A stretch of DNA of 64,000 nt from CAIKMD01 sp036501365. Its GTDB lineage: Bacteria > Pseudomonadota > Alphaproteobacteria > ATCC43930 > CGMCC-115725. A model generated the notes under the pieces. The model searched no databases and had not been told where the DNA came from. It saw only the letters and a program-made list of their open reading frames with translations. Positions within the stretch are counted from its first letter, which is position 1. Each line of letters starts with the position of its first letter. The stretch covers positions 124,001 through 188,000 of the forward strand of contig DASYAL010000074.1 of the NCBI GenBank assembly GCA_036501365.1. Direction: 5' to 3'. A program made the position numbers and the translations under genes. This document shows, in pieces, positions 1 through 10,942 of the stretch.

Positions 1-152
1 GGCTGCCGCTCGAGACCAGCCTGCCCGGCGTCTTCGCTATCGGCGATGTGCGCGCCGGCTCGACCAAGCGCGTTGCCGCCGCGGTCGGCGAAGGCGCCGC
101 GGCGGTCGCGCAAATCCACACCGTGCTCGGCAGCGGCGCGTCGCACGCATAA
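1..152 (+). CDS. C-terminal fragment of a thioredoxin-reductase-like FAD oxidoreductase (cut by window edge)
   Basis: Only the last 49 residues are visible; the reading frame enters from the left edge at base 3 and stops with TAA at 150-152. The stretch PGVFAIGDVRAGSTKRVAAA is the C-terminal FAD-binding signature of the thioredoxin reductase family (GDVR...KRVA..VGEG), which positions the flavin ribityl chain. The redox-active CxxC and the N-terminal part lie outside the window. Alphaproteobacteria often carry such domains fused behind a cyclic-nucleotide-binding or receiver domain, so the full protein may be larger than plain TrxB. The family call is firm; the exact subfamily cannot be decided. 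Confidence 0.8.
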   Translation, partial: LPLETSLPGVFAIGDVRAGSTKRVAAAVGEGAAAVAQIHTVLGSGASHA

Positions 153-235
153 GCCGGCCGCCGCGCGGCCTCTTGCTGCAGAAGGCCGGCCAGTTGTAGA
201 GGTGGACCGGCGCCGCCAACCTAGGGAGGAAGATC

Positions 236-1486
236 ATGGCGATGAGTGCGAAGGCCGAGAACCGCGTCCGTCGCTGGCGCGAGCAGCGCTGGCTGCTCGA
301 TATGGCGGTCGCCGAGCAAGGCGTCGAATTCGACCAGGCGCGCATCAACTACACCGCCGGCCCGGCCGGGCTCGAAGCCATGGCCGAGTTCCGCGCCACC
401 GCGACCCGTGTCAAAAAGATCAACGACATCGCGCGCGAATACGCGATCCAGGCCGAGCGCCGCGAAGCCAAGGCCCGCGCCTTCGACGAGCAGGGCCGTA
501 CCGTCGCCGCGCGAGAGAGCTACATGATCGCGGCGATGCTGTGGTCGATCGCGCGCTGGCCGATCTTCGAGATGAACGACGAGCTCGAGCATCTCGAGAA
601 GAAGATGAACGAGTGCTACGCGAACTACATTCGCTACGCGGCGCATCCGATCGAGCGCGTCGAGGTGCCGTTCGGCAAGGGCCAATCCCTGCCCGCCTAT
701 CTCCACCTGCCGCGGAAGCCCACAGCGGGCGAGAAATTCCCCTGCGTCATCGCCATCGGCGGCATGGACGGAACGAAAGAGAATTCCTGCGCCATGTATG
801 GCGACAAGCTGCTGGAGCGCGGCATCGCCATCTTCGCGGTCGACGGGCCGGGCCAGGGCGAATGCTTCGCGCGGCGCGTCAATGTCACCTATACGGCGCA
901 TATGGAGGCGGCCGAGGCGAATTATAAATTCGTCAGCAACCACTCGGCGATCGATGCGTCGAAGATCGTGCTGCGCGGCTCGTCGATGGGCACGTTCTTT
1001 TCGACCCAAGCGGCGTCGGTGCTGGGCAAGCGCATCGTCGCGCTATCGCAATCGGCGGTGTGCCACGAGCCCGGTTTCGACACGATCTTCAACCACGCGC
1101 CGCCCTCGTTCAAAATGCGCTTCATGTATATGGCGGGCTTCGAGGACGAGGACGCCTTCGACGAATGGGTGAAGAAGCTCGATCTCAGGCCGCTCGCTAA
1201 GGACATCGTCGTGCCCTATCAGGTGATCGCCGGCGAGGACGATCAGCTCTCGCCGCTGCAATACACGCGCGAGCTGCTGTCGCTGGTGAAGACGCCGCGG
1301 CAATTCGTGGTCTATGAGAGCGCCGTGCACGGCGTCTACAACGCGCCCTCGACCGCCGTCGGCGAGAATCCGCAGACCCTGCAGGCCGATTGGATCGCCG
1401 ACCGCATCGCCGGCAAACCGATCGCGCGCTCGGAGGAGATCTTCATCGCCAATACCGGCCGCGCGAGCGTGAAGCCGCTGGCGTAG
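236..1486 (+). CDS. Alpha/beta hydrolase (esterase / C-C hydrolase type, 416 aa)
   Basis: Cytoplasmic alpha/beta-hydrolase with a long helical N-terminal region (about residues 1-150) before the catalytic domain, as in the FrsA/2,6-dihydropseudooxynicotine hydrolase group. The nucleophile elbow GSSMG lies near residues 248-252 (Ser250), the probable acid in GEDDQLS near 334, and the catalytic His near 365 in AVHGVYN. The oxyanion-side motif GGMDGTKE precedes them. The ATG start follows a strong GGGAGGA site. The gene stands alone, followed by an interspersed repeat and a convergent transporter operon. The substrate is unknown; the family handles amide, ester and C-C bonds of aromatic or heterocyclic compounds. 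Confidence 0.85.
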   Translation: MAMSAKAENRVRRWREQRWLLDMAVAEQGVEFDQARINYTAGPAGLEAMAEFRATATRVKKINDIAREYAIQAERREAKARAFDEQGRTVAARESYMIAAMLWSIARWPIFEMNDELEHLEKKMNECYANYIRYAAHPIERVEVPFGKGQSLPAYLHLPRKPTAGEKFPCVIAIGGMDGTKENSCAMYGDKLLERGIAIFAVDGPGQGECFARRVNVTYTAHMEAAEANYKFVSNHSAIDASKIVLRGSSMGTFFSTQAASVLGKRIVALSQSAVCHEPGFDTIFNHAPPSFKMRFMYMAGFEDEDAFDEWVKKLDLRPLAKDIVVPYQVIAGEDDQLSPLQYTRELLSLVKTPRQFVVYESAVHGVYNAPSTAVGENPQTLQADWIADRIAGKPIARSEEIFIANTGRASVKPLA

Positions 1487-1506
1487 TCCCAGCCGCGCCC
1501 ACTTCT

Positions 1507-1581
1507 CGTCATTGCGAGCGAAGCGAAGCAGTCCAGAAGAACTCCTGGATTGCTTCGTCGCCAACGCTCCTCGCAATGACG
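1507..1581. repeat. Interspersed imperfect palindrome (CGTCATTGCGAG... family)
   Basis: A 75-bp imperfect inverted repeat lies between convergent genes. The left arm begins CGTCATTGCGAGCGAAGCGA and continues to GCAGTCCAG; the right arm is CTGGATTGCTTCGTCGC...CTCGCAATGACG. The arms pair at both ends (CGTCATTGCGAG with CTCGCAATGACG, and AGCA-TCCAG with CTGGATTGCT). Elements with this consensus occur in many copies in Bradyrhizobium-like and some other alphaproteobacterial genomes, usually in intergenic DNA. It may also fold as a bidirectional transcript end here. Only one copy is in the window. Confidence 0.7.
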
Positions 1582-1591
1582 GTTTATGGAC

Positions 1592-2545
1592 TCAGCCGCC
1601 CGGTAGCAGCTTCTCGGTGTAGAGCTTCGACATATCGGGCTCCGCCGGCAGCGTCTTCATCTCGACGAAGGAGCGCGCGAGCACCGCGAGCGCCTTGGGA
1701 TCGAAGCGGCCGGTGGTCGAGAAATCATTCATCGTCTGGTCGTAATTCGCCGCGACGATCTCCGGCGTCTGATGCATCACCGGCGCGGCGAGCGCCACCG
1801 TCTCGTCCTTATGGCCGCGCATCCACTTGATGGTGTCGAACCAGCCGGCGAGAAAGCGCTTCAGCGCGTCAGGCCGCTCGGCGATCGCCTTGTTGGTCGC
1901 GAAGATCGCGTGGATGATGAAATCGGGCGCCACCGTGCCGAAATGCGCGACGATGCGGCCGCTGCCGTCATCGACGAGCTTGGTCGCCGTCGCGACGTCG
2001 ATCACCATGCCGTCGGTGCTGCCGGCGCGGAGTGAGGCGGTGCGCCCCGATTCCGAGCCGAGCGCGACGCCATGGATACCGTCCGGCCCCCAGCCCTGCT
2101 GCCGCGACAGCTCGCGGAGCAGCCAGTCGGTCAGCGAGCCGATGGTCGAGATGCCGATATTCTTGCCTTTGAGGTCGCCGACCGCATGCACCGCTCCGCT
2201 CGCATTCACGACCAGGACCTGGCTGTTGGGCGGGCCGGCGAAGACGGCGATGGCGAGATCGCTGTTGCCCTTGGCGACGAAAGCGAGCTCGGGACCGGAG
2301 CCCAGGCCGACATCGATAGCGTCGGCGCCGAGGCCTTGTTGCAGCTTGGCGCTCCCGTCGAAATCGATCTCCGTGACCGCGATGCCATGCGCCTTGAAGA
2401 AGCCGTTGGCCAAGCCGATGTCGAGCGGCACGAAATCGAACGGGCCCGCGACGGCCTTGCCGACGCGCAGCGCGTCCTCGGCGTGCGCCGGTGACACAGC
2501 CGCCAGTGCGAGCAGCGCCGCGCCGATGATCGTCGATAGCCGCAT
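1592..2545 (-). CDS. ABC transporter substrate-binding protein, NMT1/TauT-like (317 aa)
   Basis: Periplasmic binding protein of the NitT/TauT/NMT1 type. A signal peptide with cleavage after AHA (residue 22) is followed by the two-lobed fold beginning with LRVGKAVAG and the segment FKAHGIAVTEIDFDG typical of the family. It is the last gene of a three-gene leftward operon (binding protein 3475-4524, dehydrogenase 2582-3478, this gene), 36 bp downstream of the dehydrogenase. No ABC permease or ATPase lies nearby, so it must work with components encoded elsewhere. The ligand is unknown; the neighbourhood suggests a small organic acid or aromatic compound, which is inference only. Confidence 0.85.
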   Translation of the reverse strand: MRLSTIIGAALLALAAVSPAHAEDALRVGKAVAGPFDFVPLDIGLANGFFKAHGIAVTEIDFDGSAKLQQGLGADAIDVGLGSGPELAFVAKGNSDLAIAVFAGPPNSQVLVVNASGAVHAVGDLKGKNIGISTIGSLTDWLLRELSRQQGWGPDGIHGVALGSESGRTASLRAGSTDGMVIDVATATKLVDDGSGRIVAHFGTVAPDFIIHAIFATNKAIAERPDALKRFLAGWFDTIKWMRGHKDETVALAAPVMHQTPEIVAANYDQTMNDFSTTGRFDPKALAVLARSFVEMKTLPAEPDMSKLYTEKLLPGG

Positions 2546-2581
2546 AACCGATCCCTCCCCGATTTTATCGTTGACGCTCGC

Positions 2582-3478
2582 CTAGCCCTTCACCTCGACA
2601 TCGGCGAACGCCTCGAAGAACTGGACGAGATGCTGGACGTCGCGGCTCGCGGCGGCGTTCCAGATCTCGGCGATGTTCGAGCCGACCAGCGCCGGCACGC
2701 CGAGCGCATGCGCGGTCTCGGCATAGAGCTTCATGTCCTTCGACATGATGCGCATCGAATTGCCGCCGAATTTCCGCGTCAGCACGGTGCGCGCGAAACG
2801 CTCTTCGGTGGTGACGTTGCGGCCGCTGCCGGCATTGACGATGTCGAGCAGCAGCTTCGGATCGATACCGGCCTTCACCCCCATCACCATCGCCTCGCAG
2901 GCGATGGTGAGGCCGGTGATGGCGAGCGCGGCGTTGACGCATTTGCAGACTTGGGCGAGGCCCGGCTTCTCGCCGGCATAGAAGACGTTACGGGTGAGCT
3001 TCTTCCAGATCGGCTCGACGCGCGCGAAGGCGTCGCGCGGTCCCGCGGTGATGGTCGCCATCTTGCCCTCGGCGACGCCACTGCCGCCGCCGCCGCCGAC
3101 CACGGGATTGTCGAGGAACTGGATCTCGCGCGCGGCGAGGCCGGCGGCGATGGCATCGATCGCCGCCATGCCGAGGGTCGAGGTTTCGACATAGATCTCG
3201 ATCGCCTTGCCGGCGGTGACGCCGTCCTTCGCCAACGCCACCGCCTCGCACACTTCCGGCGAGGGCAGGCAGGCGAAGACGATCGCGGCCGCATCGCCGA
3301 CCGCGTGCACCGAGTTCATCGGCCGCGCGCCTTGCCGCTCGAGCGGCGCCATCGCCGCGCGATCGGTGTCGAAGATCGCGACCTCACAACCGGCCTTGAG
3401 CAGCGCCGCGACGATCGCGCCGCCGAGATTACCGGTGCCGATGAATCCCAAAACACCGGTGCCGGATGTTTCGCTCAT
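2582..3478 (-). CDS. NAD(P)-dependent beta-hydroxyacid dehydrogenase (3-hydroxyisobutyrate dehydrogenase family, 298 aa)
   Basis: Oxidoreductase of the 6-phosphogluconate/3-hydroxyisobutyrate dehydrogenase superfamily. The Rossmann fingerprint GTGNLG is at residues 14-19, the substrate-site glycine motif appears in DNPVVGGGGG, and the probable catalytic lysine is near residue 179 in CKCVNAA (family motif KxxN). The length matches the family (about 290-300). The ATG overlaps the stop of the upstream binding-protein gene as ATGA. It is embedded between two ABC binding-protein genes, implying that the imported compound or a product of it is a beta-hydroxy acid or similar. The real substrate cannot be read from sequence. 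Confidence 0.88.
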   Translation of the reverse strand: MSETSGTGVLGFIGTGNLGGAIVAALLKAGCEVAIFDTDRAAMAPLERQGARPMNSVHAVGDAAAIVFACLPSPEVCEAVALAKDGVTAGKAIEIYVETSTLGMAAIDAIAAGLAAREIQFLDNPVVGGGGGSGVAEGKMATITAGPRDAFARVEPIWKKLTRNVFYAGEKPGLAQVCKCVNAALAITGLTIACEAMVMGVKAGIDPKLLLDIVNAGSGRNVTTEERFARTVLTRKFGGNSMRIMSKDMKLYAETAHALGVPALVGSNIAEIWNAAASRDVQHLVQFFEAFADVEVKG

Positions 3479-4524
3479 TTCGTGCTCGCACTGCCGCGAC
3501 CGCCACCCATCTGCGCCGGCGCCTCGATGGCATAGCGGAAATCGATGATCCTCCGCGCATCAATATGCTCTTTCATCATGCCTTGCGCGTAGTACCAATC
3601 GAGCGCGCCCTGGATGTCGCGCACCGCGACCCGCGCTTGCGGATCGAAATAGGGCACGCCGAGCTTCACCACCGCCTCCGGCATGCCGAGACCCTTGGCG
3701 ACGATCGCGATCAACTCGGGCGCCGAGGGCTGATCGGCGCGATTGCCGTTCGCATCGAGAAAGGCGGCGTCCCAGGTCTGCTCGCCTTTGCGGAAGGCGG
3801 CGAGGAAATGCTTCACCACCTCCGGCCGCTCGTTCGCGTCCTTGGCCGAGGTATAGGTGCCGTCGCCTTGCGCCTCGCCCATCTCGTCGCCGAGCCAGCC
3901 GAGGAGATGCGCATGCCCGGCATTGATCAGCGAGAACGCATTACCCGAGCTCAGCATCGCGCCATCGGCCTGGCCGCCGGTCACCGCCGAGGCGACGTTG
4001 GGATTGGATTGCAGCGGCAGCACGCGCACGTCGCTCAGCGCGACGCCGTATTTCTGCAGCATCTGATAAAGGCTGTAGTGGAGCGCGGTGCCGGTCTGGG
4101 TGATCGCCACCGAATGGCCCTTCAAGCCCGCGATCGTCTTGACGCCTCCATCCCAAGCCTGATTGGAGACGATCAGGCCGAGGCCTTGAAAATCCTTGCG
4201 CTCCCAGGTGCCGGCGCCAATCAGCTTCAAGATGCCATTATTGGCGAGGGTGAAGAACGCGCCGGTGAGGCCGGTCGAGCCGAAATCGACATCGCCCGCG
4301 GCGACCGCGACCGCGACCGGCTGCGCGGCGTCGAAATGGACGAATTCGGGATCGAGCCCTTCCGCCTTGAAATAACCTTTAGCATCGGCGACGAGGACCG
4401 GCGCGCTGCCGAGCGAGGAGACGGTCGCGACCTTGATCTTCTCCGCCGCGCGCACCGGCGGCGAGGCCAGCGCGATCAGCGCGGCCGCGAGCGCGATGCC
4501 GAAGCCGGCGGTCAATCTTGTCAT
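3475..4524 (-). CDS. ABC transporter substrate-binding protein, NMT1-like (349 aa)
   Basis: Second periplasmic binding protein of the operon. The chosen ATG at 4524 gives a clean signal peptide (MTRLTAGFGIALAAALIAL, cleavage after VRA) followed by EKIKVATVSSLGSAPVLVAD; the open frame continues upstream but without signal-peptide logic. A taurine/nitrate-type fold is suggested by YFKAEGLDPEFVHFDAAQ. It is only distantly similar to the 1592-2545 protein, so the two are not a recent duplicate pair. It is translationally coupled (4-bp overlap) to the dehydrogenase and transcribed away from the MFS gene at 4744. No cognate permease is in the window. Confidence 0.85.
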   Translation of the reverse strand: MTRLTAGFGIALAAALIALASPPVRAAEKIKVATVSSLGSAPVLVADAKGYFKAEGLDPEFVHFDAAQPVAVAVAAGDVDFGSTGLTGAFFTLANNGILKLIGAGTWERKDFQGLGLIVSNQAWDGGVKTIAGLKGHSVAITQTGTALHYSLYQMLQKYGVALSDVRVLPLQSNPNVASAVTGGQADGAMLSSGNAFSLINAGHAHLLGWLGDEMGEAQGDGTYTSAKDANERPEVVKHFLAAFRKGEQTWDAAFLDANGNRADQPSAPELIAIVAKGLGMPEAVVKLGVPYFDPQARVAVRDIQGALDWYYAQGMMKEHIDARRIIDFRYAIEAPAQMGGGRGSASTK

Positions 4525-4743
4525 GCGACTGCCTCCCAAATCGAACGAGCGGGCAAAGTAGAGGAAACCGCGGCGATGCGGAACCCGGCGAGGAGCGCGC
4601 CGCATCCTGACGCGATTTTCATCGAAACGCTGTGGCGAGAAACGGCGCTATCCGATATCGTTCGCTGGCGTCCGGCAAAAGGGCGCGTGGCGTCACGATC
4701 CGCTGCAATCAAAAGCGGGCGGCGCGAAACAGGGAGAAACGCC

Positions 4744-6120
4744 ATGGCCAATCTCGCGACAGCCGAAGATCGCGGCGACGCCCGCCACATCGCGGCGCGG
4801 CTCGAACGCCTGCCTTACTGCTCGTGGCATACCAAGATGCGGCTCATTATATGCACGGCTTGGTTCTTCGATGCTTACGATTCCGTTGCTATCGCCTATG
4901 TGCTGCCGCCGCTGATCGGCCTCTGGCATTTGACTCCGCAGCAGATTGGCTCGCTGATCAGCATCGGCTTCGCCGGCCAGCTCGTCGGCGCGCTTGGCTT
5001 CGGCTGGATCGCGGAGCGCTGGGGCCGGCTCAACTCCATGATCATCACCCTCTTGCTCTTCACCTTGGGCGCGCTCGCCTGCGCCTTCGCGACGAATTAC
5101 GAAACCTTACTCAGCTTGCGATTCATCCAGGGCGTCGGCCTCGGCGGCGAAGTGCCGCTGATGGCGGCCTATGTCAACGAATTCGCCAAGGCGCACAATC
5201 GCGGCCGGTTCTCGGTGTCGATCCAGGTGCTGTTCTCGATCGCGCTGTTCTTCGTCGCACTGACCGGCGTGTGGGTCGTGCCGCATCTTGGTTGGCAATG
5301 GATGTTCCTCATCGGCGCGGTCCCGGCGCTGCTCGCTCTTCCGTTGCGCATGATCCTGCCCGAATCGCCACGCTGGCTTGCCAGCCAGGGCCGCTATGCC
5401 GAAGCCGACGCCGCGCTCGCGCGCATTGAGACAGTCGCCGTGCGCGAAGGCAAGGAGCCCGAGCCGTTGCCGGCAAGCTTGCCCGCCGTCGCCGAGGTCA
5501 AGCCGCGGATCGCCGATCTCTTCAAGGGCATTTATCGGCGGCGCACGATCACGGTGTGGTTCATGTGGATCGGCGCCTATTTTGTGTCTTACGCCCTCAA
5601 CGCCTGGGCGCCCTCGCTCTTCCGCACGGTCTATCACCTGCCGGTCGAGACCGCGCTGCAATACGGGCTCTTCACCAGCGCGATCGGGCTCTGCGCTTCG
5701 GCGCTCACCATTTGGCTGATCGAGGCGTGGGGCCGCAAACCGATGCTGATCATGAGCTTCAGCGGCTGCTGCGTGTTCATGTTGTCTTTCGCGTTCCTGC
5801 CGCAGCTCAGCGCCATCGGCACGTTGCTGGTCACCACCAGCGGCTTCTTCTTCCTCGGCTTCTCGCTGTTGAGCCTTGCGACCTACACGGCCGAGATTTA
5901 TCCGACGCATCTGCGTGCGCTTGGCGGCGGCGTCGCCAGCGCTTGGCAACGCGGCGCCTCGATGGTCGGCACGTACCTGGTCGGCTTCATCCTCCCCAAT
6001 TGGGGAATCAACGCCGTCTTCGTCGTGTTCGGGCTCTTCGCGTTGATCGGTGCGATCGCGACGATCTTCTTCGCGATCGAGACAAGGCGCCAGGTACTGG
6101 AGCAGCTCTCGCCGGCCTAG
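4744..6120 (+). CDS. MFS transporter, metabolite:H+ symporter type (458 aa)
   Basis: Twelve-helix major facilitator of the sugar/aromatic-acid porter group. The first helix carries WFFDAYDSVAIAYV, a D-x-YD motif typical of aromatic and organic acid symporters. The loop 2-3 motif is ...GWIAERWGRL, and the mid-protein PESPRWL and later EIYPTHLRALG signatures match the family. The ATG at 4744 has an AGGGAGA site eight bases upstream; the same frame is open for over 1 kb before it, but that stretch is antisense to the binding protein. It is divergent from the orphan binding-protein operon, with a 219-bp shared upstream region in which no operator was recognised. Confidence 0.88.
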   Translation: MANLATAEDRGDARHIAARLERLPYCSWHTKMRLIICTAWFFDAYDSVAIAYVLPPLIGLWHLTPQQIGSLISIGFAGQLVGALGFGWIAERWGRLNSMIITLLLFTLGALACAFATNYETLLSLRFIQGVGLGGEVPLMAAYVNEFAKAHNRGRFSVSIQVLFSIALFFVALTGVWVVPHLGWQWMFLIGAVPALLALPLRMILPESPRWLASQGRYAEADAALARIETVAVREGKEPEPLPASLPAVAEVKPRIADLFKGIYRRRTITVWFMWIGAYFVSYALNAWAPSLFRTVYHLPVETALQYGLFTSAIGLCASALTIWLIEAWGRKPMLIMSFSGCCVFMLSFAFLPQLSAIGTLLVTTSGFFFLGFSLLSLATYTAEIYPTHLRALGGGVASAWQRGASMVGTYLVGFILPNWGINAVFVVFGLFALIGAIATIFFAIETRRQVLEQLSPA

Positions 6121-7221
6121 CTACTCCGCCGCGGCCGCCGCGCGTTGCAGCGGCACGAAGTGGTTGCCCTTCGAGACCGGCGAGACGGTTTCAGCAAGGC
6201 GGGTGAAGCTGTCGCCACCATCCTCGCTGATATGCACCGCGCCGTCGGTGTCGCCGAGGAAGAGGCTGTAGCCGCCGGGCCAAGCGGCGACGCTCATCGC
6301 CTCGATGTTGCACGGCGCGGTCTCGGGAATGCCGTGGGTGAGCTGTTCCCAATGCGCGCCGGAATCGCGGCTGCGGAAGATGGTCGTGCCGGCATCGTGC
6401 TTTTGCCGCCAAATGCCGGGATGGACGCGCGCGCCCGACAGGAACAGCGTCTTTTCGTCGGGCGAGAGCGCGATGTGATCGGGATAGGCGATGCGGAAAT
6501 CCTCGCCAGTCATGCGCGTCCAGTGGAGACCGGCATCCTCGCTGCGATAAGAGCCGCAGCCGGCGGTCATGAACATGCGCTCCGGCCGCGACGGCGCGAT
6601 CACAATCTGATGCAGGTCTTTGTAGGCGCGGTCGGTCTCGCGCGAATAATCGGCGAGCTCGCGCCAGCTCTGTCCGGCGTCGCAGGTCTCGAGCAGCGCG
6701 CCCTGCTCGATCGCGGCGAAGAAATGCCGCGGCTCGCGCGGATCGAAAGCCAGCATCTTGGTATGCGCGACATGCGGCGGCGCCGGGAAGGTCCAGGCCT
6801 TATTCTTCTGCTCGGCGATCGCCGGCAGCTCGGTCCAGCTCTGGCCAAGATCGAGGCTCTTGAAGAGCGAGGCCGGCTCGGTGCCGGCATAGACCACGGT
6901 CGCGCCGTTTTCCTTCACCGCGGCAAGCGTATACATGTCGCGGATGCGGAGTCCGGCGTTGCGCTCTTGCCATTGCCGGCCATCGGCGCTCCAAAAGACG
7001 CCGTCGCCATGGGTGCCGGCGAGAACGCCGGCGCCATCCGGCAGCAGCGTCATGGTGCTGACATGATGGTCCTCGAGGGTCTTGGCCGCGAGCCGCCAGG
7101 ACGCCGATGGCGACGCGCGCTCCAAGATCGCGACGCTGGTGGCGGTGGCAACGAAAAGCCGGCTCGGCGCCGAAGCGCCGTCGAAGCGGCTCTGACCGTT
7201 CGGCGAAAGAACGACATCCAT
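6121..7221 (-). CDS. Asp-box (BNR/sialidase-like) beta-propeller protein (366 aa)
   Basis: Beta-propeller built of Asp-box repeats: six S-x-D-x-G-x-x-W/F-type motifs are visible (SADGRQW, SLDLGQSW, TCDAGQSW, SEDAGLHW, SRDSGAHW, SEDGGDSF). Such folds occur in sialidases, Vps10/sortilin-like proteins and photosystem-stability-factor-like proteins. The arginine triad of true sialidases is not apparent, so enzymatic activity should not be assumed. No signal peptide is seen, suggesting a cytoplasmic location. The ATG at 7221 follows a good AGGAGG. The stop codon abuts that of the MFS gene tail to tail. Function unknown. Confidence 0.75.
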   Translation of the reverse strand: MDVVLSPNGQSRFDGASAPSRLFVATATSVAILERASPSASWRLAAKTLEDHHVSTMTLLPDGAGVLAGTHGDGVFWSADGRQWQERNAGLRIRDMYTLAAVKENGATVVYAGTEPASLFKSLDLGQSWTELPAIAEQKNKAWTFPAPPHVAHTKMLAFDPREPRHFFAAIEQGALLETCDAGQSWRELADYSRETDRAYKDLHQIVIAPSRPERMFMTAGCGSYRSEDAGLHWTRMTGEDFRIAYPDHIALSPDEKTLFLSGARVHPGIWRQKHDAGTTIFRSRDSGAHWEQLTHGIPETAPCNIEAMSVAAWPGGYSLFLGDTDGAVHISEDGGDSFTRLAETVSPVSKGNHFVPLQRAAAAAE

Positions 7222-7287
7222 GGCGGACCTCCTAAATCCTTTGGCGCCAGTTTACGCCGGAAGCGGCGCTCCGCCAAACGGGGCTTG

Positions 7288-7902
7288 TCAGCTTACCGCC
7301 CAGGCGCGCTGCACCGCCGGCCGCGCGGCGATGGCGTCGTGCCAGCGCTTGAGATTGGGGAATGGATCGAGCCCGAGATCGGCACCGGCGATCCGCGTGT
7401 CGGGATAGCAAGAGATATCCGCGACCGAATAAGCGCCGGCAAGATAGTCGTTGCTCGCGAGATGCTTGTCGAGGACGCCGAAGCAATCGCGGACCATCTC
7501 CGCGTAATGCTTCTTCGCCGGCGGCACGTCTTCGCCAAAGCGGCGCGTGAAGAGCCCGAATTGCTGCGCCAGCGGGGTGAAGGTCGAGCTGCCGTAAAAG
7601 AGCCACTGATCGACGTTGATCCGCGCGGCCGGTGCCGACGGATAAAGCGCGCCGCCGGCTTTCTCGGCGAGGTATTTGAGCATCGCGCCGGATTCACAGA
7701 GAGTGAGGCGCGCGCCACCCGGGCCGTCGTCGTCGACCAGCGCCGGAATCTTGTGGCCGGGGCTGATCTTCAGGTAGTCGGGCGAGAACTGCTCGCGCTT
7801 GGTGAGGTTCACCGGCACCTTTTTATGCGGCAGCCCGGTCTCTTCGATCATCTGCAGCGCCTTGCGGCCGTTATCGGTGAGCCAGTAGTAAATTTCGAGC
7901 AT
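7288..7902 (-). CDS. Glutathione S-transferase, Nu-class-like (204 aa)
   Basis: Cytosolic GST with an N-terminal thioredoxin-like domain (residues 1-80, containing GHKIPALVDDDG with the cis-proline and SGAMLKYLAEK with the glutathione-binding Glu/Ser-Gly pair) and a C-terminal all-helical domain. The N-terminus WLTDNGRKALQMIEETGLP resembles YfcG/YghU (Nu class), where a Thr/Asn replaces the usual Ser or Cys. ATG at 7902 is preferred over the GTG two codons upstream because GGAGGGG lies six bases before it. It sits downstream of the clpA terminator with its own start. Likely a detoxifying or disulfide-reducing enzyme. Confidence 0.88.
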   Translation of the reverse strand: MLEIYYWLTDNGRKALQMIEETGLPHKKVPVNLTKREQFSPDYLKISPGHKIPALVDDDGPGGARLTLCESGAMLKYLAEKAGGALYPSAPAARINVDQWLFYGSSTFTPLAQQFGLFTRRFGEDVPPAKKHYAEMVRDCFGVLDKHLASNDYLAGAYSVADISCYPDTRIAGADLGLDPFPNLKRWHDAIAARPAVQRAWAVS

Positions 7903-7980
7903 TTCCACCCCTCCCTTGCCGCGCGGCGGCTTGCGTTGCCGCTATTGAGGCAGATTTCGCGGCAGAAGACAAACCGCCGG

Positions 7981-8014
7981 CAAAAACAAGAAGGCCGCCC
8001 GAAGGCGGCCTTCC
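7981..8014 (-). terminator. Rho-independent terminator of clpA
   Basis: On the minus strand a 10-bp stem GAAGGCCGCC / GGCGGCCTTC closes a TTCG tetraloop and is followed by TTGTTTTTG. It lies 30 bp after the clpA stop codon. The perfect stem, UUCG-type loop and U-rich tail make this a strong intrinsic terminator. Confidence 0.85.
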
Positions 8015-8043
8015 GAAGACTTTAGAGCGAAGCGCGCGGCGCC

Positions 8044-10374
<2,331 letters not shown>

Positions 10375-10444
10375 TGACGGCGTGTTCCTGTTGCTAGAGC
10401 TGACGGGCGTTGCTAGCCGAGGTGCTCGCTCGATCCAATCCTTT

Positions 10445-10774
10445 CTAATCCTTCTCCAAGGTGCATTGTAGCGGATGTTGATGCTGGCGGGCGAAATCCA
10501 TCACCTGTGTCACTTTGGTCTCCGCCACCTCGTACGTATAGACCCCGCACACGCCGACGCCACGGCGATGGACGTGCAGCATGATCCGGGTCGCCTCCTC
10601 GCGGTTCTTGTTGAAGAACCGCTCGAGGATGTGAACGACGAATTCCATCGGCGTGTAATCGTCGTTGAGCATGAGCACTTTGTACATCGAGGGCTTCTTC
10701 GTCTTCGCCTTCGGCTTGACGATGACGCCGGTCGTTGGGCCCTCGGTCCCGTTTCGCTTCTCGATGTCGCTCAT
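10445..10774 (-). CDS. clpS: ATP-dependent Clp protease adaptor ClpS (109 aa)
   Basis: N-end-rule adaptor that binds N-degron substrates and delivers them to ClpA. The core LNDDYTPMEFVVHILERFF, with conserved N, D, D and M of the N-degron pocket, is followed by MLHVHRRGVGVCGVYTYEVA, both diagnostic. The ATG at 10774 (MSDIEKRNG) is chosen because family members start there with a short charged tail; the frame is open further upstream but that peptide is not conserved. It lies 70 bp before clpA on the same strand. Confidence 0.95.
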   Translation of the reverse strand: MSDIEKRNGTEGPTTGVIVKPKAKTKKPSMYKVLMLNDDYTPMEFVVHILERFFNKNREEATRIMLHVHRRGVGVCGVYTYEVAETKVTQVMDFARQHQHPLQCTLEKD

Positions 10775-10893
10775 GCCGAACCGGTCGGTCGAAAATCCTG
10801 CCAAGTTGAACGCGAAAACCGACAAGCCATGATGCCATGATATGGTCACTTTTGCTCAAGGGCAAAGCGGTTTCTCAGTTATGCACCGGCGAT

Positions 10894-10920
10894 AAAAAAC
10901 CCGGCTTTCGCCGGGTTTTT
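10894..10920 (-). terminator. Bidirectional-looking rho-independent terminator after the phasin gene
   Basis: Stem AACCCGGC / GCCGGGTT with a short TTTCG/CGAAA loop, flanked by AAAAA on the left and TTTTT on the right, so it can end transcripts on either strand. It lies 23 bp past the phasin stop and also marks the upstream boundary of clpS. Confidence 0.85.
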
Positions 10921-10942
10921 GCAAGCGGCAAAAACGCCGGCG

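Noticed and set aside
3466..4743. Upstream extension of the MFS frame
   Set aside because: The stretch is antisense to the binding-protein gene and lacks conservation; the ATG at 4744 has a ribosome binding site.
6121..7221. True sialidase
   Set aside because: Asp boxes are present but the sialidase arginine triad and a secretion signal are not apparent.
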